Below are positions 55,972 through 64,000 of a stretch of DNA of 64,000 nt, piece by piece (the first letter of the stretch is position 1; each line of letters begins with the position of its first letter). Made by a program: the position numbers and the translations under genes. The DNA is from Burkholderia cepacia GG4 (GTDB lineage Bacteria > Pseudomonadota > Gammaproteobacteria > Burkholderiales > Burkholderiaceae). The stretch lies in assembly GCF_000292915.1 (NCBI RefSeq), contig NC_018514.1:1674001-1738000 (forward strand), given 5' to 3'. Below the pieces are notes generated by a model. That model searched no databases and was not told the origin of the DNA. It was given only the letters and a program-made list of their open reading frames with translations.

Positions 55972-56041
55972 ACCAACCAGCCTCCACGATTCCCGGTGCG
56001 GTTCACCGCGAGTCGTCCTGCCGCGATCGCAGAACTGGTGT

Positions 56042-56440
56042 TCACCGACCTTTGATCGTCATAAACAGCATGATGAGCGCCGAGAGCGCGCTACAGCAAA
56101 CAAGGAAGTAAAGACCGTAAGCATACGACCCGGTTATATGGATGACGAACCCGATCGCCAGTGGCACCAAAGCCGAAAATCCGTTTGCCAGCCCGTTCAT
56201 CACACCGGACCCGACACCGATTGCGTTGCTCGGCACAATGTCTTGCAGCATGGTCCAGACTGGCGGAAAGGCAAATCCGAGCGCCCCGATACCCAACGAG
56301 AGCAGGATCGTGGAGATCACTGGATTACTCAACGTGGCGCCGAACAATACTCCGAAACTGACGACGAGCATTGACACAAAGATCAAGGACGCACGCTGTC
56401 CCGTTCGGTCACAGGCGCCCCGAACGATGACGAGGCCCAT
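56042..56440 (-). pseudogene. C-terminal fragment of an MFS transporter
   Basis: The minus-strand frame reads GLVIVRGACDRTGQRASLIF, LLSLGIGALGFAFPPVWTML, VGSGVMNGLANGFSALVPLA and further membrane segments to a stop at 56042. This is the second half of an MFS protein (from the central loop), about 130 residues. No N-terminal half lies upstream; the join is near 56440, beside the IS elements, which probably caused the loss. Confidence 0.8.
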
Positions 56441-56740
56441 GCTGGAACGACGCTCACGAGACCATGCCTTGCGTCTTGTGCGACAAATGTGCATGCGAGG
56501 CCCGGTCTATCAACGCCTCGTGGTCGCCGGCCTCAAAATAAACGTCGACTGCTGCGTGGAGCTTTCCCCGACGAAAGTCTGGAACCTCACCCCCTTCTTC
56601 ATCCGGCTCCGGTGAGTTGCCAACGATTGGGGACACCTGGGAAGCTTTTCCAGACTCGGTCGATTCCTTAGTGCTATTAACAAGTCTTCAGGAATCGAAA
56701 CGAGTGAAGCCATGCAATCGAACGCTCGACTGGCCAACGC

Positions 56741-57580
56741 TCAGTCCGCCATCGGTTCACCCAGGTACACCACGCGCGTCGGCATCCAGTCGGGATTGAG
56801 CTGCAGCGCCCCCTGCGGGAACAGCACGACCACGGTCGAGCCTAGCAGGAAGCGCCCCATCTCCTCGCCCTGCATCAGGATGATATTCCTGTTCCGATAA
56901 TTCCAGTGACGCACGCTGGGGCTGCGCGGCGGGTTGACTACGCCGTGCCAGGCCGTCATGATGCTCCCGACGATGACGGCGCCCACTAGCACCAGAGCGA
57001 ACGGGCCGTGCGGCGAATCGAAGTGGCACACCACACGCTCGTTGCGAGCGAACAGCGCATCGACGCCGCGCGCGGTGGCCGGGTTCACCGAGTACAACTC
57101 GCCTGGCACATAGCTCATTGAGATCAGGCGGCCATCGCACGGCATATGGATGCGGTGGTAGTCGCCCGGGCTGAGATAGAGGGTGGCAAATAGGCCGTCA
57201 TCGAATTGACGTGCCAGTTCCTCATCACCAGCCAGCAACGCGCTACTGCTGAAGGATTTGCCCTTTGCCTGGAAGATCTGGTCGCGCTCGATGCGACCGG
57301 ACTGGCTGATCGCGCCGTCCACTGGACAAACGACTCGCGCTTTCGCCAGAGGACGCACGCCGGGCAGCAACGCACGGGTGAAAAAGTCGTTGAACGTGGC
57401 ATAGGCGCCGGGTTCCCTCTGCACGGCTTCCGTCAGGTCGACATTGTAGTGGGCGATGAAGCGGCGTATTGCCCACTGTGTCAAGGCACCGGCGCGCCGT
57501 TGCGCGAGAAAGCCCAGCACGCGTGTGATGAGACGCTTGGGCAGCAGATGCTGCAATTGGACGAATAGGCGCTCGGACAC
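56741..57580 (-). CDS. psd: Phosphatidylserine decarboxylase
   Basis: 279 residues: FVQLQHLLPKRLITRVLGFL at the start, FNDFFTRAL, CPVDGAISQSG (catalytic Asp), DYHRIHMP (His) and the self-cleavage site LGST followed by VVVLFPQG near the C-terminus. It makes phosphatidylethanolamine from phosphatidylserine at the inner membrane. I chose a GTG at 57580 by analogy with family N-termini. Psd is normally a core gene beside pssA, so a copy here among IS and GMC genes is probably additional and acquired. Confidence 0.9.
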   Translation of the reverse strand: MSERLFVQLQHLLPKRLITRVLGFLAQRRAGALTQWAIRRFIAHYNVDLTEAVQREPGAYATFNDFFTRALLPGVRPLAKARVVCPVDGAISQSGRIERDQIFQAKGKSFSSSALLAGDEELARQFDDGLFATLYLSPGDYHRIHMPCDGRLISMSYVPGELYSVNPATARGVDALFARNERVVCHFDSPHGPFALVLVGAVIVGSIMTAWHGVVNPPRSPSVRHWNYRNRNIILMQGEEMGRFLLGSTVVVLFPQGALQLNPDWMPTRVVYLGEPMAD

Positions 57581-57651
57581 AAGTGGCTTAGAACATAAAG
57601 CATGGTTGATTCGACAGGTCGCCGCGCTGGATGCCCCGAGACGGGGAAATT

Positions 57652-57699
57652 GCAAAATACCCTCGCGCACCGGGTGAAAAGTTGACAGCACCGCGAGGG
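57652..57699 (-). terminator. Probable terminator after the first cholesterol-oxidase-like gene
   Basis: CCCTCGCG (57660-57667) pairs with CGCGAGGG (57692-57699). On the minus strand the stem is followed by TATTTTGC. It is 4 nt past the GMC stop and upstream of psd. Confidence 0.55.
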
Positions 57700-57702
57700 G
57701 CG

Positions 57703-59253
57703 TCAGGTGGCTTTCAGCACCGTCCGCTGATCCTTGCTTGGCGAGCCGCGATTTTCCAATTCTGAGATCAATCGGTCGGCGACGTTGGCTGACCATGCAG
57801 CTATGGTCAGACTGGGAGCCCCCCCGGGGGACATCGGAAGCGCGGCGGCATCGGCGACGTACAATCCGGGATTATCGAATACCTCTCCATTGGCACCTAC
57901 CACGCCGTCCGCGTTGGAGGTGCCCAGGCAGGCACCTCCAATGGGATGTACCGTGACGGGATTCCGAGGCGCGTAAACTTTTGTCTTGGTGATCGTCTGG
58001 ATGTCCTTCAGTTCATCATTAATCTGACCATAGATGACGTTGTCTTTTGACCTGTATTTAATCTTGAATCTGCCACGTTTAATTTCCATGGTTCCGTTAT
58101 TATTGTCGCCGCCAAAAGCGATAATGACGGATTGCCTCCGTAGCCAACGCTTGACAAAGGAAGGTGCCGGTACACCATCCAGGCCTTGAATGCTCGCGCG
58201 CAGGACAATGACGCGCTCATTCTTCGAGTCCTTGAGCCTGAACGGTGAGGCAATAGGCATGCCTTTTGAAAGGTCTGATTTGCTATTCTCCTTCCAGACT
58301 CCGAAGAAATCGCCATTCCCCCCGAATTCGAAGCCGAGCCTTGGCATCCCTGCCAAGCCCTTTTCGACGTCGCGGCTCTTGAGCAGCAGCCGAACGGTGC
58401 CCAAGCCGCCCGCGGCCAGAATGACACGCTCCGCTCGGACACATTCTTCTTTCCCGCTTCGATGATCGCGGTAGCGGACCTCATAGCGCATTTCGCCATG
58501 ACCTTGTTGCGCCAATCGGCGTATTGACAAGGCCTCGCACATATCCCTGACGACCAGGCCCCGTTGCATGGCCGGCCGGATAAACGAGAAATCCAGAGTG
58601 GTCTTTGCGCCTGAAGGAGAGCCCAAGAAGCTATTGTTCTTCATGTCACATTCCCACCGCTCGATTCCATTCCTATCCACGACCTTGGAAGGAAATCCTG
58701 GTTTTTTTGGAAGCAGCATGGCGACCGGTGGGTTGCCCAGGCACGTGAGCAGGCCGTTATAATTTGCCTCCTCGATCCGGTTGGGCGCTTGGTCTTGTGG
58801 TGTGAGTGCGCGAGCACCAAGGGCTTCAAGGATCTCGTTGTAATAGCGCTCCATGCCGGCCTGCGAGATTTCCGGGTGATGGTTATCCCAGTAGTTTGGA
58901 GCCAGCGGTTTATCAAGGAATCCTGCGTAAACATGGCTGCCACCGCCCACATTGGACGAGCAAACAACGCTGATGCCATCGCCGAAATAAGCTTCGATGA
59001 GCCCTTTCTTATTCAGAACCATATCGCGTTTGAATAAATGGGAACTAACGGATCGTATGCCATGGGTGAAGGCTTTGGCGCCCTGCGGCAGAGACACCAG
59101 ATTCTTAATGCCCATCGACCGGTTGGGAACGGTGTCTCTCCAGGGGCCGCGCTCAAGCATGAGGACATCGCGACCTGCTTCGGCAATTCGTTTTGCGGCG
59201 ACAGACCCACCAAAGCCACTTCCGATTACCAAAATTTCAACTTCATTATTCAT
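57703..59253 (-). CDS. GMC oxidoreductase, cholesterol-oxidase-like (paralogue 1)
   Basis: 516 residues starting [20 protein letters not shown], with an FAD fold, the [14 protein letters not shown] loop, [16 protein letters not shown] and the C-terminal block [17 protein letters not shown] followed by [13 protein letters not shown]. The layout is that of cholesterol oxidase-like GMC proteins that oxidise sterols or other bulky alcohols. There is no obvious signal peptide. Over half its residues match paralogue 2 at 60851-62371 in the same order. It is 4 kb from no other sterol gene, so the substrate is open. Confidence 0.87.
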   Translation of the reverse strand: MNNEVEILVIGSGFGGSVAAKRIAEAGRDVLMLERGPWRDTVPNRSMGIKNLVSLPQGAKAFTHGIRSVSSHLFKRDMVLNKKGLIEAYFGDGISVVCSSNVGGGSHVYAGFLDKPLAPNYWDNHHPEISQAGMERYYNEILEALGARALTPQDQAPNRIEEANYNGLLTCLGNPPVAMLLPKKPGFPSKVVDRNGIERWECDMKNNSFLGSPSGAKTTLDFSFIRPAMQRGLVVRDMCEALSIRRLAQQGHGEMRYEVRYRDHRSGKEECVRAERVILAAGGLGTVRLLLKSRDVEKGLAGMPRLGFEFGGNGDFFGVWKENSKSDLSKGMPIASPFRLKDSKNERVIVLRASIQGLDGVPAPSFVKRWLRRQSVIIAFGGDNNNGTMEIKRGRFKIKYRSKDNVIYGQINDELKDIQTITKTKVYAPRNPVTVHPIGGACLGTSNADGVVGANGEVFDNPGLYVADAAALPMSPGGAPSLTIAAWSANVADRLISELENRGSPSKDQRTVLKAT

Positions 59254-59292
59254 GGTGATATTTATTAATCTGACTCTGAATACGCGTACGGC

Positions 59293-59832
59293 ATGCCGCT
59301 TCGATGGCGTTTCGTCGCTCAGCACGTCGATATTGGCGTACGCTACGGCACGGGAAGCTGGCCTGGGCTGACGGCGGTCAAGCTGATGGGCGCGAAGATG
59401 CACCCAGTATGCTCGCCCAAGCTGCTGCACAAGCAGGGACGCTTGCAAAAACCGAACGGCCAAGCGCGCGAGACGTTGATCCACGGCCTCTCGATGGACA
59501 GCCATACGGACTTTCCCACTTGGGATATATGGCCGCAAAAGTCGGGGGTTACGGGAGTCGCAACGAATCGCGGCATGAGAATCAACAATTCTGCTGCAGT
59601 CTTGCAGGCAGCCATTCAGGGCCATGGCATCGCGCTCGCTCGCAGTGTGATCGCGAGCGACGACCTGGCGACCGGACGGCTCGTCCGGTTGTTCCCGAAG
59701 ATAACGTTCGCTTCGCCGTTGGCCTATTACGTCGTGTATCGGGCCGATTGCTCTGGCATGCCGAAACTCGTCGCCTTTCGCGATTGGCTGCTCAACGAGG
59801 CTACCGCGTCGGCAAGGAAACGCCCTCACTGA
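59293..59832 (+). pseudogene. LysR regulator fragment, effector domain only
   Basis: The frame contains DIGVRYGTGSWPGLTAVKLM, MHPVCSPKLL, GMRINNSAAVLQAAIQGHGI and FRDWLLNEA, which is the second half of a GcvA-type LysR effector domain. The DNA-binding half is absent; upstream sequence runs straight into the GMC start. About 170 residues remain, so it cannot act as a normal regulator. Confidence 0.8.
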
Positions 59833-59854
59833 CGACACAAGCTTCGGTCGCTGG

Positions 59855-60646
59855 CTAGTTCCGCCCGTCCTGGCTGCCGGCTTGGTCCCCAGTCATCCAG
59901 CCCCAGCGGGAGAAAATTGCTGCGCCCGCTTTGGAGCGAAGGAAATCAACGAACTGCTGCGCAGCGGGATTCTCCTTCCCGCGCTTGGTCACAGCCACAC
60001 CAGAATCGCGATAGATCGCGTAACGTTGTTCGATCGGCACCGTCTCAGCAAGAGACGGATTCGACACCTGCCAGATGTTCCAGATGAGCCACGCATCGAT
60101 GTCGGGCTGCGCGGTCCAAGTTTGCCGAGCAATCGCACTATTACCCGCATAACTCACGATATTGCGGCGCATCGCTGCGACCGAACGGACGTCGCCAAGC
60201 CGGCCCGCCACGTCTTCCCATACACCGTTCTGTCCGGCGCCATTAACGACCAGAATCTTCATACCCGGCTTGAGCAAGTCCGCGATGCCATGAATATTGC
60301 GAGGGTTGCCGGGGCGAACGAGGATCGCCATTGGACGAAGGTATAAAGGCACCGGCGCTTGAGGCGTTAGCTGGTCGCCCATCGCAACAACGAAGTCGGA
60401 CATCATCGTCTCCGAGCCGCTGAAGATCAGGTCGGCATCGGCGCGTGCGTGCTCGATCCACGTCGGCGTCGGTCCAGCCGTGACGTCAACGTGCGTACCC
60501 GTCTGCTTCTCGAATGCCGCGGCAGCCTCCTTCATCGCCGGCGCCGGGCCGCCAGGCCCATAGGCATGCAACACGGATTGCGGAAATGCGTGTCCTGGCG
60601 ACATCGATAATGTCAACACAGCGGCAATTCGCATGATGGCTTTCAT
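59855..60646 (-). CDS. AcfC-like periplasmic solute-binding protein
   Basis: 263 residues with a signal peptide (MRIAAVLTLSMSPGHAF) and the AcfC pattern: HAYGPGGPAPAMKEAAAAF, THVDVTAGPTPTWIEHARAD, ADLIFSGSETMM and the tail FVDFLRSKAGAAIFSRWGW. AcfC (accessory colonisation factor) proteins resemble molybdate/sulfate-type binding proteins and bind oxyanions or small organic ligands; their exact role is poorly known. GAGGGA precedes the ATG at 60646. It is encoded between two GMC paralogues. Confidence 0.85.
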   Translation of the reverse strand: MKAIMRIAAVLTLSMSPGHAFPQSVLHAYGPGGPAPAMKEAAAAFEKQTGTHVDVTAGPTPTWIEHARADADLIFSGSETMMSDFVVAMGDQLTPQAPVPLYLRPMAILVRPGNPRNIHGIADLLKPGMKILVVNGAGQNGVWEDVAGRLGDVRSVAAMRRNIVSYAGNSAIARQTWTAQPDIDAWLIWNIWQVSNPSLAETVPIEQRYAIYRDSGVAVTKRGKENPAAQQFVDFLRSKAGAAIFSRWGWMTGDQAGSQDGRN

Positions 60647-60850
60647 GGTTTCCCTCGAACACGAACTATGCACAAAAACTCCTGAGATAGCGCACTGGCA
60701 TACTAGAAATTGAATCGATTTTCATCTTTCTATCGAAAATTAGATATTCGTTTATATAATCGCAAGAAAACCTTCCCTACTGTGCACTCACCATGTTTTC
60801 TTAAACTCGCTGCGTTTCACCGCAATGGTCTTCTTTGCTCATCTTTGAGC

Positions 60851-62371
60851 CTATACGTCGCGACATTGCAGCGATTCCAACAGTCTATCTGCAACGTTGG
60901 CGGACCATGCAGCTATCGACAAACTTGGCGGCGCCCCGGGAGATTCCGGGAGAGCAGAGGCATCTGCGACATATAGCCCAGGGTTATCAAAAATCTCACC
61001 GTTCGCACCAATCACACCATCCAAATTCGATGTGCCCAAACAAGCACCTCCGATCGGTTGAACCGTTATCGGAGTGCCAGGCGCATATACCGTTGTATTC
61101 GTTGCCGCTTCTATATTTTTTACTTCATCTGCAATTTCTTGATAAACACTGTTTTCACTTTTCCTGTATCGTACCTCGAATTTTCCGCGTCGCAGCGACA
61201 TCGATCCATTGCTACCATCGCCACCGAAGGCAACCATACAGGAGTTCTTGCACAACCACTTCCTTATCAGCTTTGGAATCGGTACGGCATCCAATCCCTG
61301 TATGCTGGCGCGAAGCATCAGAGCTGATTTACTTTTCGAGTCTTTCGCCCTGAAGGGCCCACATAGCGGCGTACCGGCAGAAAGATCTCTCTCACTGTTT
61401 TCTTTCCAAAATCCGAAAAATCCCCCGTTCGTACCAAACCGGAAACCTAGCCTAGGCATTCCATCCAATCCGCGCTCTACATCACGGCTTTTCAACAGTA
61501 AGCGAACTGTATTCAAGGCTCCAGCAGCCAGGACTACGTGTTCCGCGAACACGTGCTCATCCCGTCCGCTTCGATGGTCGCGATATCGAACTTCGTATCG
61601 CATCTTGCCGGCGCCATCCCTTCTCAGCTTATGAATTGACTTTACTTCACACAAGTCACGAACCGATAGTCCATGCCCTATGGCAGGCCAAAGGACGGCG
61701 AAATCCAGGGTCGTTTTTGCGCCGGACGGAGATCCCAGAAAACTATTATTCCGCATGTCGGATTCCCATCGCTCGACCCCGTTCCGATCGACCACTTTTC
61801 GAGCCTCTCCCGGCCTTTCAGGCAATAGGATGCCAACGGGTGAATTTCTCAGGCCCGCATTCGATAGTTCACCATCGTAGTTCGTTTGATCAAAACTGTT
61901 TGGCACCATGTCATGAGGCGACACGGGCCGCGCAGCAAGAAATCCCAGAATTTCGTCGTAGTACTTATCCATGCCCTCCTGAGAAATTTCCGGATGGCGA
62001 TTGCTCCAGTATCCAGGATTGAAAGGCTTGCCCAGCACAGCGGCATAGATGTGGCTACCACCACCAACATTCGAAGAGCAAATAACGTTTATACCATCAC
62101 CAACGTACACCTCCACAAATCCTCTTTTATTAAAAACGAATTCTCTTTCAATAAAACGAGATCTGACGGATCGTAACCCATGGGTAAACGCCTTTACCCC
62201 TTGCGGGAGCGGTGATAAATCCTCGATACCGGTCGACCGAATGGGAACGGTATTCCTCCATGGCCCACGCTCGAGCATTAAAACATTTCGTCCTGCCTCC
62301 GCAAATCGCTTTGCGGAAATAGAACCTCCAAAGCCACTTCCTATTACCAATATTTCCACTTCGTTTTCCAT
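60851..62371 (-). CDS. GMC oxidoreductase, cholesterol-oxidase-like (paralogue 2)
   Basis: 506 residues starting [20 protein letters not shown], with the same blocks as paralogue 1: [72 protein letters not shown] and [17 protein letters not shown]. The ATG at 62371 lacks a strong ribosome site. The pair probably arose by duplication and has diverged, since the DNA composition of this copy is visibly more AT-rich. Confidence 0.87.
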   Translation of the reverse strand: MENEVEILVIGSGFGGSISAKRFAEAGRNVLMLERGPWRNTVPIRSTGIEDLSPLPQGVKAFTHGLRSVRSRFIEREFVFNKRGFVEVYVGDGINVICSSNVGGGSHIYAAVLGKPFNPGYWSNRHPEISQEGMDKYYDEILGFLAARPVSPHDMVPNSFDQTNYDGELSNAGLRNSPVGILLPERPGEARKVVDRNGVERWESDMRNNSFLGSPSGAKTTLDFAVLWPAIGHGLSVRDLCEVKSIHKLRRDGAGKMRYEVRYRDHRSGRDEHVFAEHVVLAAGALNTVRLLLKSRDVERGLDGMPRLGFRFGTNGGFFGFWKENSERDLSAGTPLCGPFRAKDSKSKSALMLRASIQGLDAVPIPKLIRKWLCKNSCMVAFGGDGSNGSMSLRRGKFEVRYRKSENSVYQEIADEVKNIEAATNTTVYAPGTPITVQPIGGACLGTSNLDGVIGANGEIFDNPGLYVADASALPESPGAPPSLSIAAWSANVADRLLESLQCRDV

Positions 62372-62520
62372 AGCCACGCTTAATTCCCCCGATTGTCGAA
62401 GTACGCTCGAACCAGCCTCTGACGTCGACCCACGATCATCATCAGCAGCAGCCGGTTCACGGAAAGCTCGAGCTCTAACGAGCGAGCGGTCGCCGCTTCT
62501 CAGACAGCGTCTTTCGCGGG

Positions 62521-62817
62521 TTAGTGTTGGCGGCGCGATCTCGCACGAATGCTTTGGACGTGAGCGACTCGATGATCGGGCAGTCCGGCGTATCGTCGCC
62601 ATTGCAGCAGTGCATCGAGCAGTTCGCTGACCCTGTCCAGCGAGAAGCCGAGGTCTCGGCATTGCCCGATAAACCGCAGTCTGCCCACGTCCTTGTCGCC
62701 GTGTCGCCGGTAGCCGTTGTCCGTGCGGCTCGCCGGCGGCAACAGTCCGAGGCCTTCGTAGTGCCGGATCATTTTCGCCGAGACGCCGGAGGCGGTGGCC
62801 GCTTCGCCGATATTCAT
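62521..62817 (-). pseudogene. CueR-like MerR regulator with an internal deletion
   Basis: The start [20 protein letters not shown], then [20 protein letters not shown] and [17 protein letters not shown] is the DNA-binding half of a CueR-type MerR protein. The dimerisation helix is missing. In a second reading frame at about 62560-62620 the DNA reads [19 protein letters not shown], the typical metal-binding C-terminus. A deletion of roughly 45 codons with a frame change has inactivated it. Confidence 0.8.
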
Positions 62818-62853
62818 AGGTTTGATTCTCAAGTAGATATGACGTCGCCCCCC

Positions 62854-62983
62854 GGCGCGGGACGCCTCGCATCAGCGTGATCCCCGCCGCCTCCATCGCG
62901 CCGTCGGCGCCGGCCGACATCGACGAGCCAACGTCAGCCGCCACGAGAGACGGCGCATCGTTCAGTCCGTCACCGACCATCGC
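62854..62983 (-). repeat. 130-bp imperfect direct repeat, copy 1 (copA fragment)
   Basis: Encodes [20 protein letters not shown] on the minus strand, the hinge region of a copper P-type ATPase. It aligns without gaps to 63426-63555, with 13 differences by my count. No flanking ATPase sequence remains around this copy. Confidence 0.85.
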
Positions 62984-63213
62984 GAATCGAAGGGAAAGAA
63001 AAACTATCCGACTTTCCCGAGATTCGATGGGCCTGCTGCCGACCATAGCTCACAGATACGGCCGGACTTAGTCATTGATTACATTCTTCGGTGATTCTCG
63101 TCGTGCGGCAAACGAGATAAAGTATCGAAAATCTAAAGAAAATCTTTACTGCTACGAGATCTTCGGTTCGAGACTGCTTCGCCGATGTTCGCGATCAGGC
63201 TCCTTGGATCGGG

Positions 63214-63681
63214 CTAACGCCGGTCGCCGGGCCTGCGCCGAAGCATCAGTGCATTGGTGACCACGCTCACGCTGCTGAAGGCCATGGCAGCACCGGCGAT
63301 GACCGGGGTCAGCGTGCCCAGGGCCGCCAGTGGAATGCCCAGCACGTTGTAAGCAAACGCCCAGAACAGGCCTTGTTTGATTTTCGAGTAGGCGCTACGC
63401 GAAACGTCGAACGAATCCGCCACCAGGCGCGGGTCGCCGCGCATCAGCGTGATGCCCGCCGCCTCCATCGCGACGTCAGTGCCCGTCGACATCGACAAGC
63501 CAACGTCCGCTGCCACGAGAGACGGTGCGTCGTTCAGTCCGTCACCGACCATCGCCACGATATGGCCTTGCTTGCGCAGTTCCCGGACGACGGCAGCCTT
63601 GTCACCTGGCAACAATTCCGCACGGACTTCATCAATGCCAAGCTCACGCGCCGCGGCATTCGCGAAATCACTGATGAGCAT
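63214..63681 (-). pseudogene. C-terminal fragment of a copper P-type ATPase (copA)
   Basis: The frame begins inside the phosphorylation domain (AAARELGIDEVRAELLPGDK), carries the hinge [20 protein letters not shown] and the last two membrane segments (FWAFAYNVLGIPLAALG; AAMAFSSVSVVTNALMLRRR). About 150 of some 750 residues remain; the nucleotide-binding and phosphorylated DKTGT parts are absent. Next to a broken cueR, it is the remains of a copper-export pair. Confidence 0.88.
63426..63555 (-). repeat. 130-bp imperfect direct repeat, copy 2
   Basis: The partner of 62854-62983, 572 bp away, here within its natural copA context. The difference suggests copy 1 came from a second copA allele or an old duplication. 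Confidence 0.85.
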
Positions 63682-64000
63682 CCGGCTGAGATTCCAAAAT
63701 GCTGAACAAGCTATCGCGGGATGGACTACTCAGCGCATCTGGCCACGGTCTGACCTGCCCCCTCCGTAATCGAGTGACAAATCGGCGGCACATTGGCCCT
63801 TTACGATCGACATCGCTCCGGCTTTCGCACAACGGCAGCAAGCACGAAATCGCACTTGAGCGTAAGTCGAGGCACTTTATATGTGCCCAACTACCTCATG
63901 CCTTTTCAATCGACCAGCACGGCTACCGATCTCGGGCGACGCTCGCATCCTCTCCGCGTCCACGAATGTACGCTTGCGGGCTGCAACCCATTTCGACTCG
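63682..64000. other. 319-nt window end without a supported gene
   Basis: No family is recognisable. On the minus strand a frame enters from the window edge and stops at 63923-63925, reading EMGCSPQAYIRGRGED; this could be the end of a gene outside the window, but 25 residues are too few to judge. Confidence 0.3.

Larger units (their letters stand above)
54304..56005. mobile_element. IS3-family element, internally deleted and split by an IS110 insertion
   Basis: The left end (54304-54334) begins TGAACCGCCCCGAGTTTTGT and the right end, read from 56005 on the minus strand, begins TGAACCGCACCGGGAATCGT; the two are imperfect inverted repeats matching at most positions over about 31 bp. Between them only the first codons of an IS3 orfA and the last codons of an orfB remain, with an IS110 element inserted near the left end. 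I see no target duplication. This is a non-autonomous remnant. Confidence 0.75.

Noticed and set aside
54291..56012. CCGCGAG at 54291-54297 and 56006-56012 as a target duplication of the IS3 element
   Set aside because: The left copy is separated from the inverted repeat by six bases, and IS3 duplications are usually 3-4 bp directly at the ends; chance in GC-rich DNA is likely.
56454..56636. Minus-strand frame reading FEAGDHEALIDRASHAHLSH
   Set aside because: No family recognised and it overlaps the junction upstream of the MFS fragment; too short to support.
60851..63046. A single 731-codon GMC fusion protein starting at 63046
   Set aside because: Its first 220 codons cross the copA remnant and the broken merR gene; the real N-terminus [16 protein letters not shown] starts at 62371.
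1..64000. CRISPR arrays, tRNA or rRNA genes
   Set aside because: No regularly spaced repeats, tRNA-like cloverleaf segments or rRNA-like conserved stretches were seen on either strand.

Overview
The window looks like an accessory, catabolism-rich stretch of a Burkholderiaceae genome, probably a secondary replicon of Burkholderia or a close relative. The evidence is the high GC, the trimeric Gram-negative porin, paired ETF/ETF-QO genes, and many LysR, TetR and GntR regulators next to ABC uptake systems. I identified everything by reading translated sequence; no database search was run.

Region 1 (1-9.7 kb): a partial FAD amine/amino-acid oxidase, an MFS transporter, proC, and a compact electron-transfer module. 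The module is ETF-QO on the minus strand, divergent from an FAD dehydrogenase, a HutD-like gene, etfB and etfA. It could carry electrons from one substrate oxidation to ubiquinone without other genes.

Region 2 (9.7-31.8 kb): proline and hydroxyproline-type metabolism. It holds N-formylglutamate deformylase, a porin, a PutA homologue, a PotABC-type ABC transporter, a stand-alone P5C dehydrogenase, a branched-chain-type binding protein broken by an in-frame TAG, a BetI-like TetR regulator, a LysR regulator, a second N-formylglutamate hydrolase paralogue, an Ldh/Mdh-family reductase, a proline-racemase-family enzyme with a Ser/Cys pair, and two orphan binding proteins. The PutA has lost the catalytic Cys, Glu and oxyanion Asn of its P5C dehydrogenase domain, while the separate P5C dehydrogenase in the same gene run is intact.

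Region 3 (32.2-46.1 kb): two co-oriented minus-strand units that may form one pathway. Unit one is acuI, an NDP-forming acyl-CoA synthetase resembling the DddX type, and an enoyl-CoA hydratase, ending at a hairpin. Unit two is a gamma-butyrobetaine-hydroxylase-like Fe/2OG oxygenase, an HD-domain (PhnZ/TmpB-like) oxygenase, an APC permease, a GMC dehydrogenase and an aldehyde dehydrogenase. LysR and TetR regulators sit upstream. This is my best candidate for an undescribed system; I propose degradation of a betaine or other onium compound through acryloyl-CoA.

Region 4 (46.4-54.2 kb): a GntR/FCD regulator with two similar palindromes, divergent from a second PotABCD-like ABC transporter and a D-2-hydroxyacid dehydrogenase.

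Region 5 (54.3-64 kb): a decayed, mobile-element-rich zone. An IS110-family element (with a likely bridge-RNA leader) sits inside an internally deleted IS3-family element. Around it are an MFS fragment, a phosphatidylserine decarboxylase gene, two cholesterol-oxidase-like GMC paralogues, a LysR fragment, an AcfC-like binding protein, and remnants of a copper-responsive merR/copA pair with a 130-bp direct repeat.

I saw no rRNA, tRNA or CRISPR array.
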